Of a stretch of 64,000 nucleotides of DNA, positions 61,680-64,000 are shown piece after piece. Location: the NCBI GenBank assembly GCA_947304185.1, contig CAMZAM010000007.1:21097-85096 (forward strand), in the 5' to 3' direction. Every line of letters starts with the position of its first letter. Position 1 is the first letter of the stretch. The position numbers and the translations under genes were made by a program. Source of the stretch: an uncultured Bacteroidales bacterium (GTDB lineage: Bacteria; Bacteroidota; Bacteroidia; Bacteroidales; F082). The notes beneath the pieces are model-generated. The model worked only from the letters and a program-made list of their open reading frames with translations. It was not told the DNA's origin and ran no database searches.

Positions 61680-62447
61680 TTATTTTTCTAAAAACTTCTT
61701 CATTCTCTCTTGAGCGTCGGACGACATTCTCTCGTTGGCGATGAGCGACGACGTCATCGTGAAGACGGAGTCATACTGGTCGTTACGGCCACAGACCGAG
61801 CGGATGAGCTGTTTGCAGTCGCGGATAGCGTAAGGCGACGCTGAGAGATAATGCTCTGTATAGAAATCCAAGCGTTTGTTGAGCTCTTCCATTGTGCCAA
61901 CGTAGTTCACGAGGTTAAACCTCAGCGCTTCCTGTGCGGTGAACTTACGCCCGCTCAGCATGGTGTCGCGTGCCATCATCTCGCCGCATCGTGCAATAAT
62001 GAAGGGCGAAATCGTTGCCGGCGTGATACCCAGTTTCACCTCGCTGAAAGCGAAGACAGTGTCGTTTTCAGCCAGCACCACGTCGCAAGCGGCGATGATG
62101 CCGTTGCCGCCTCCGATGACGTGACCATGCACCAACGCGATGACAGGAGTGTTGCAGAAATAGATGGTCTGAAACAGCTTCGAAAGCTTGTTAGCGTCGT
62201 CAAGATTCTGCGCATATCCATATTTCGCTATGTCTTTCATATAGTTGATGTCGGCGCCTGCGCAGAAGCTCTTGCCGTTGCCGCAGATCTCGATAACTTG
62301 GATGTCGTCGCGCGCGTCGAGCCATGCGACGGCCTCCGTGAGCTCATGTATCATCGTGACGTTCAACGCGTTACGGACCTCAGGACGGTTCAGCGCGACG
62401 CGCGCGACGTTTTTCTCAATTCCTATTTGAAGTGTGGTAAATTCCAT
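61680..62447 (-). CDS. Enoyl-CoA hydratase/isomerase (crotonase) family
   Basis: A 255-residue crotonase. The oxyanion-hole segment SFCAGADINYM lies near 60-70, and GHVIGGGNGIIAACDVV with AFSEVKLGITPATIS near 105-146. The second catalytic-glutamate position (SEVKLG) is retained; the first, where classical hydratases have a Glu after GGG-x2, is Gly/Asn here. Placed between the MCC-type carboxyltransferase and a GNAT, it is a fair candidate for methylglutaconyl-CoA hydratase of leucine breakdown. Other crotonase reactions cannot be excluded by eye. Confidence 0.88.
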   Translation of the reverse strand: MEFTTLQIGIEKNVARVALNRPEVRNALNVTMIHELTEAVAWLDARDDIQVIEICGNGKSFCAGADINYMKDIAKYGYAQNLDDANKLSKLFQTIYFCNTPVIALVHGHVIGGGNGIIAACDVVLAENDTVFAFSEVKLGITPATISPFIIARCGEMMARDTMLSGRKFTAQEALRFNLVNYVGTMEELNKRLDFYTEHYLSASPYAIRDCKQLIRSVCGRNDQYDSVFTMTSSLIANERMSSDAQERMKKFLEK

Positions 62448-62449
62448 AA

Positions 62450-64000
<1,551 letters not shown>

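Overview
The window looks like a chromosome segment from an anaerobic, probably gut- or rumen-associated member of the Bacteroidales (Bacteroidota). The evidence is the gene content (a type IX secretion plug protein, PorV-like protein and C-terminal sorting domains; Bacteroidota-type LptD, OstA-like and AsmA-like envelope proteins; a DoxX/thioredoxin fusion; a bacterial GGGP synthase) and the promoters. About a dozen intergenic regions carry the Bacteroidota -7 element TAnnTTTG, several with a TTG or TTTG about 18-22 bases upstream. The tRNA does not encode CCA. I see no phage, integrase, transposase or CRISPR array; the window is mostly core and envelope genes in tight operons.

Layout. 1-4.3 kb: 5' part of priA, a T9SS plug-domain protein, the flavin transferase ApbE facing a four-cysteine mini membrane protein (possibly NqrM-like), and tyrS. 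4.4-16.8 kb: a cell-surface acylation island with two MBOAT acyltransferases, three SGNH/AlgX-like partners, a GH16-like lipoprotein, an LtaS-type phosphotransferase and an OafA-type acyltransferase. 16.8-20.1 kb: a very large multi-cofactor flavoprotein that heads the operon containing the last two of these. 20.2-22.3 kb: greA-hit-rlmL, with an intrinsic terminator in the greA leader. 22.3-31.5 kb: a TonB receptor, a giant T9SS cargo and a PorV-like protein. 31.8-38.0 kb: a degenerate Rieske-like lipoprotein, then leuS, a GH29 fucosidase and ahcY as one operon.

38.0-52.6 kb: sensor kinase, GGGP synthase, S9 dipeptidyl peptidase, SPOR-amidase, LptD, MltC-like transglycosylase, RidA, a small lipocalin-like lipoprotein, AsmA-like protein, a DoxX/thioredoxin fusion and tRNA-Ala(GGC). 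52.7-64.0 kb: acyl-CoA metabolism. One operon runs from the biotin carboxylase/BCCP subunit through a short-chain acyl-CoA dehydrogenase, phosphate butyryltransferase and butyrate kinase into an OstA-like gene. A second carries the MCC-type carboxyltransferase, a crotonase and a GNAT. Between them sits a small T9SS-secreted protein.

How the parts fit. The acyl-CoA genes look like a branched-chain or short-chain acyl-CoA pathway (MCC-type carboxylase plus hydratase) joined to an ATP-yielding Ptb-Buk exit to butyrate or isovalerate. The envelope genes (LptD, OstA-like, AsmA, PorV, plug, amidase, MltC) cover outer-membrane assembly and T9SS export. The MBOAT/SGNH/LtaS/OafA island probably decorates a surface glycan or glycolipid made by genes outside this window. 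Many neighbouring genes are coupled by 1- or 4-base stop/start overlaps (TAATG, TGATG, ATGA).
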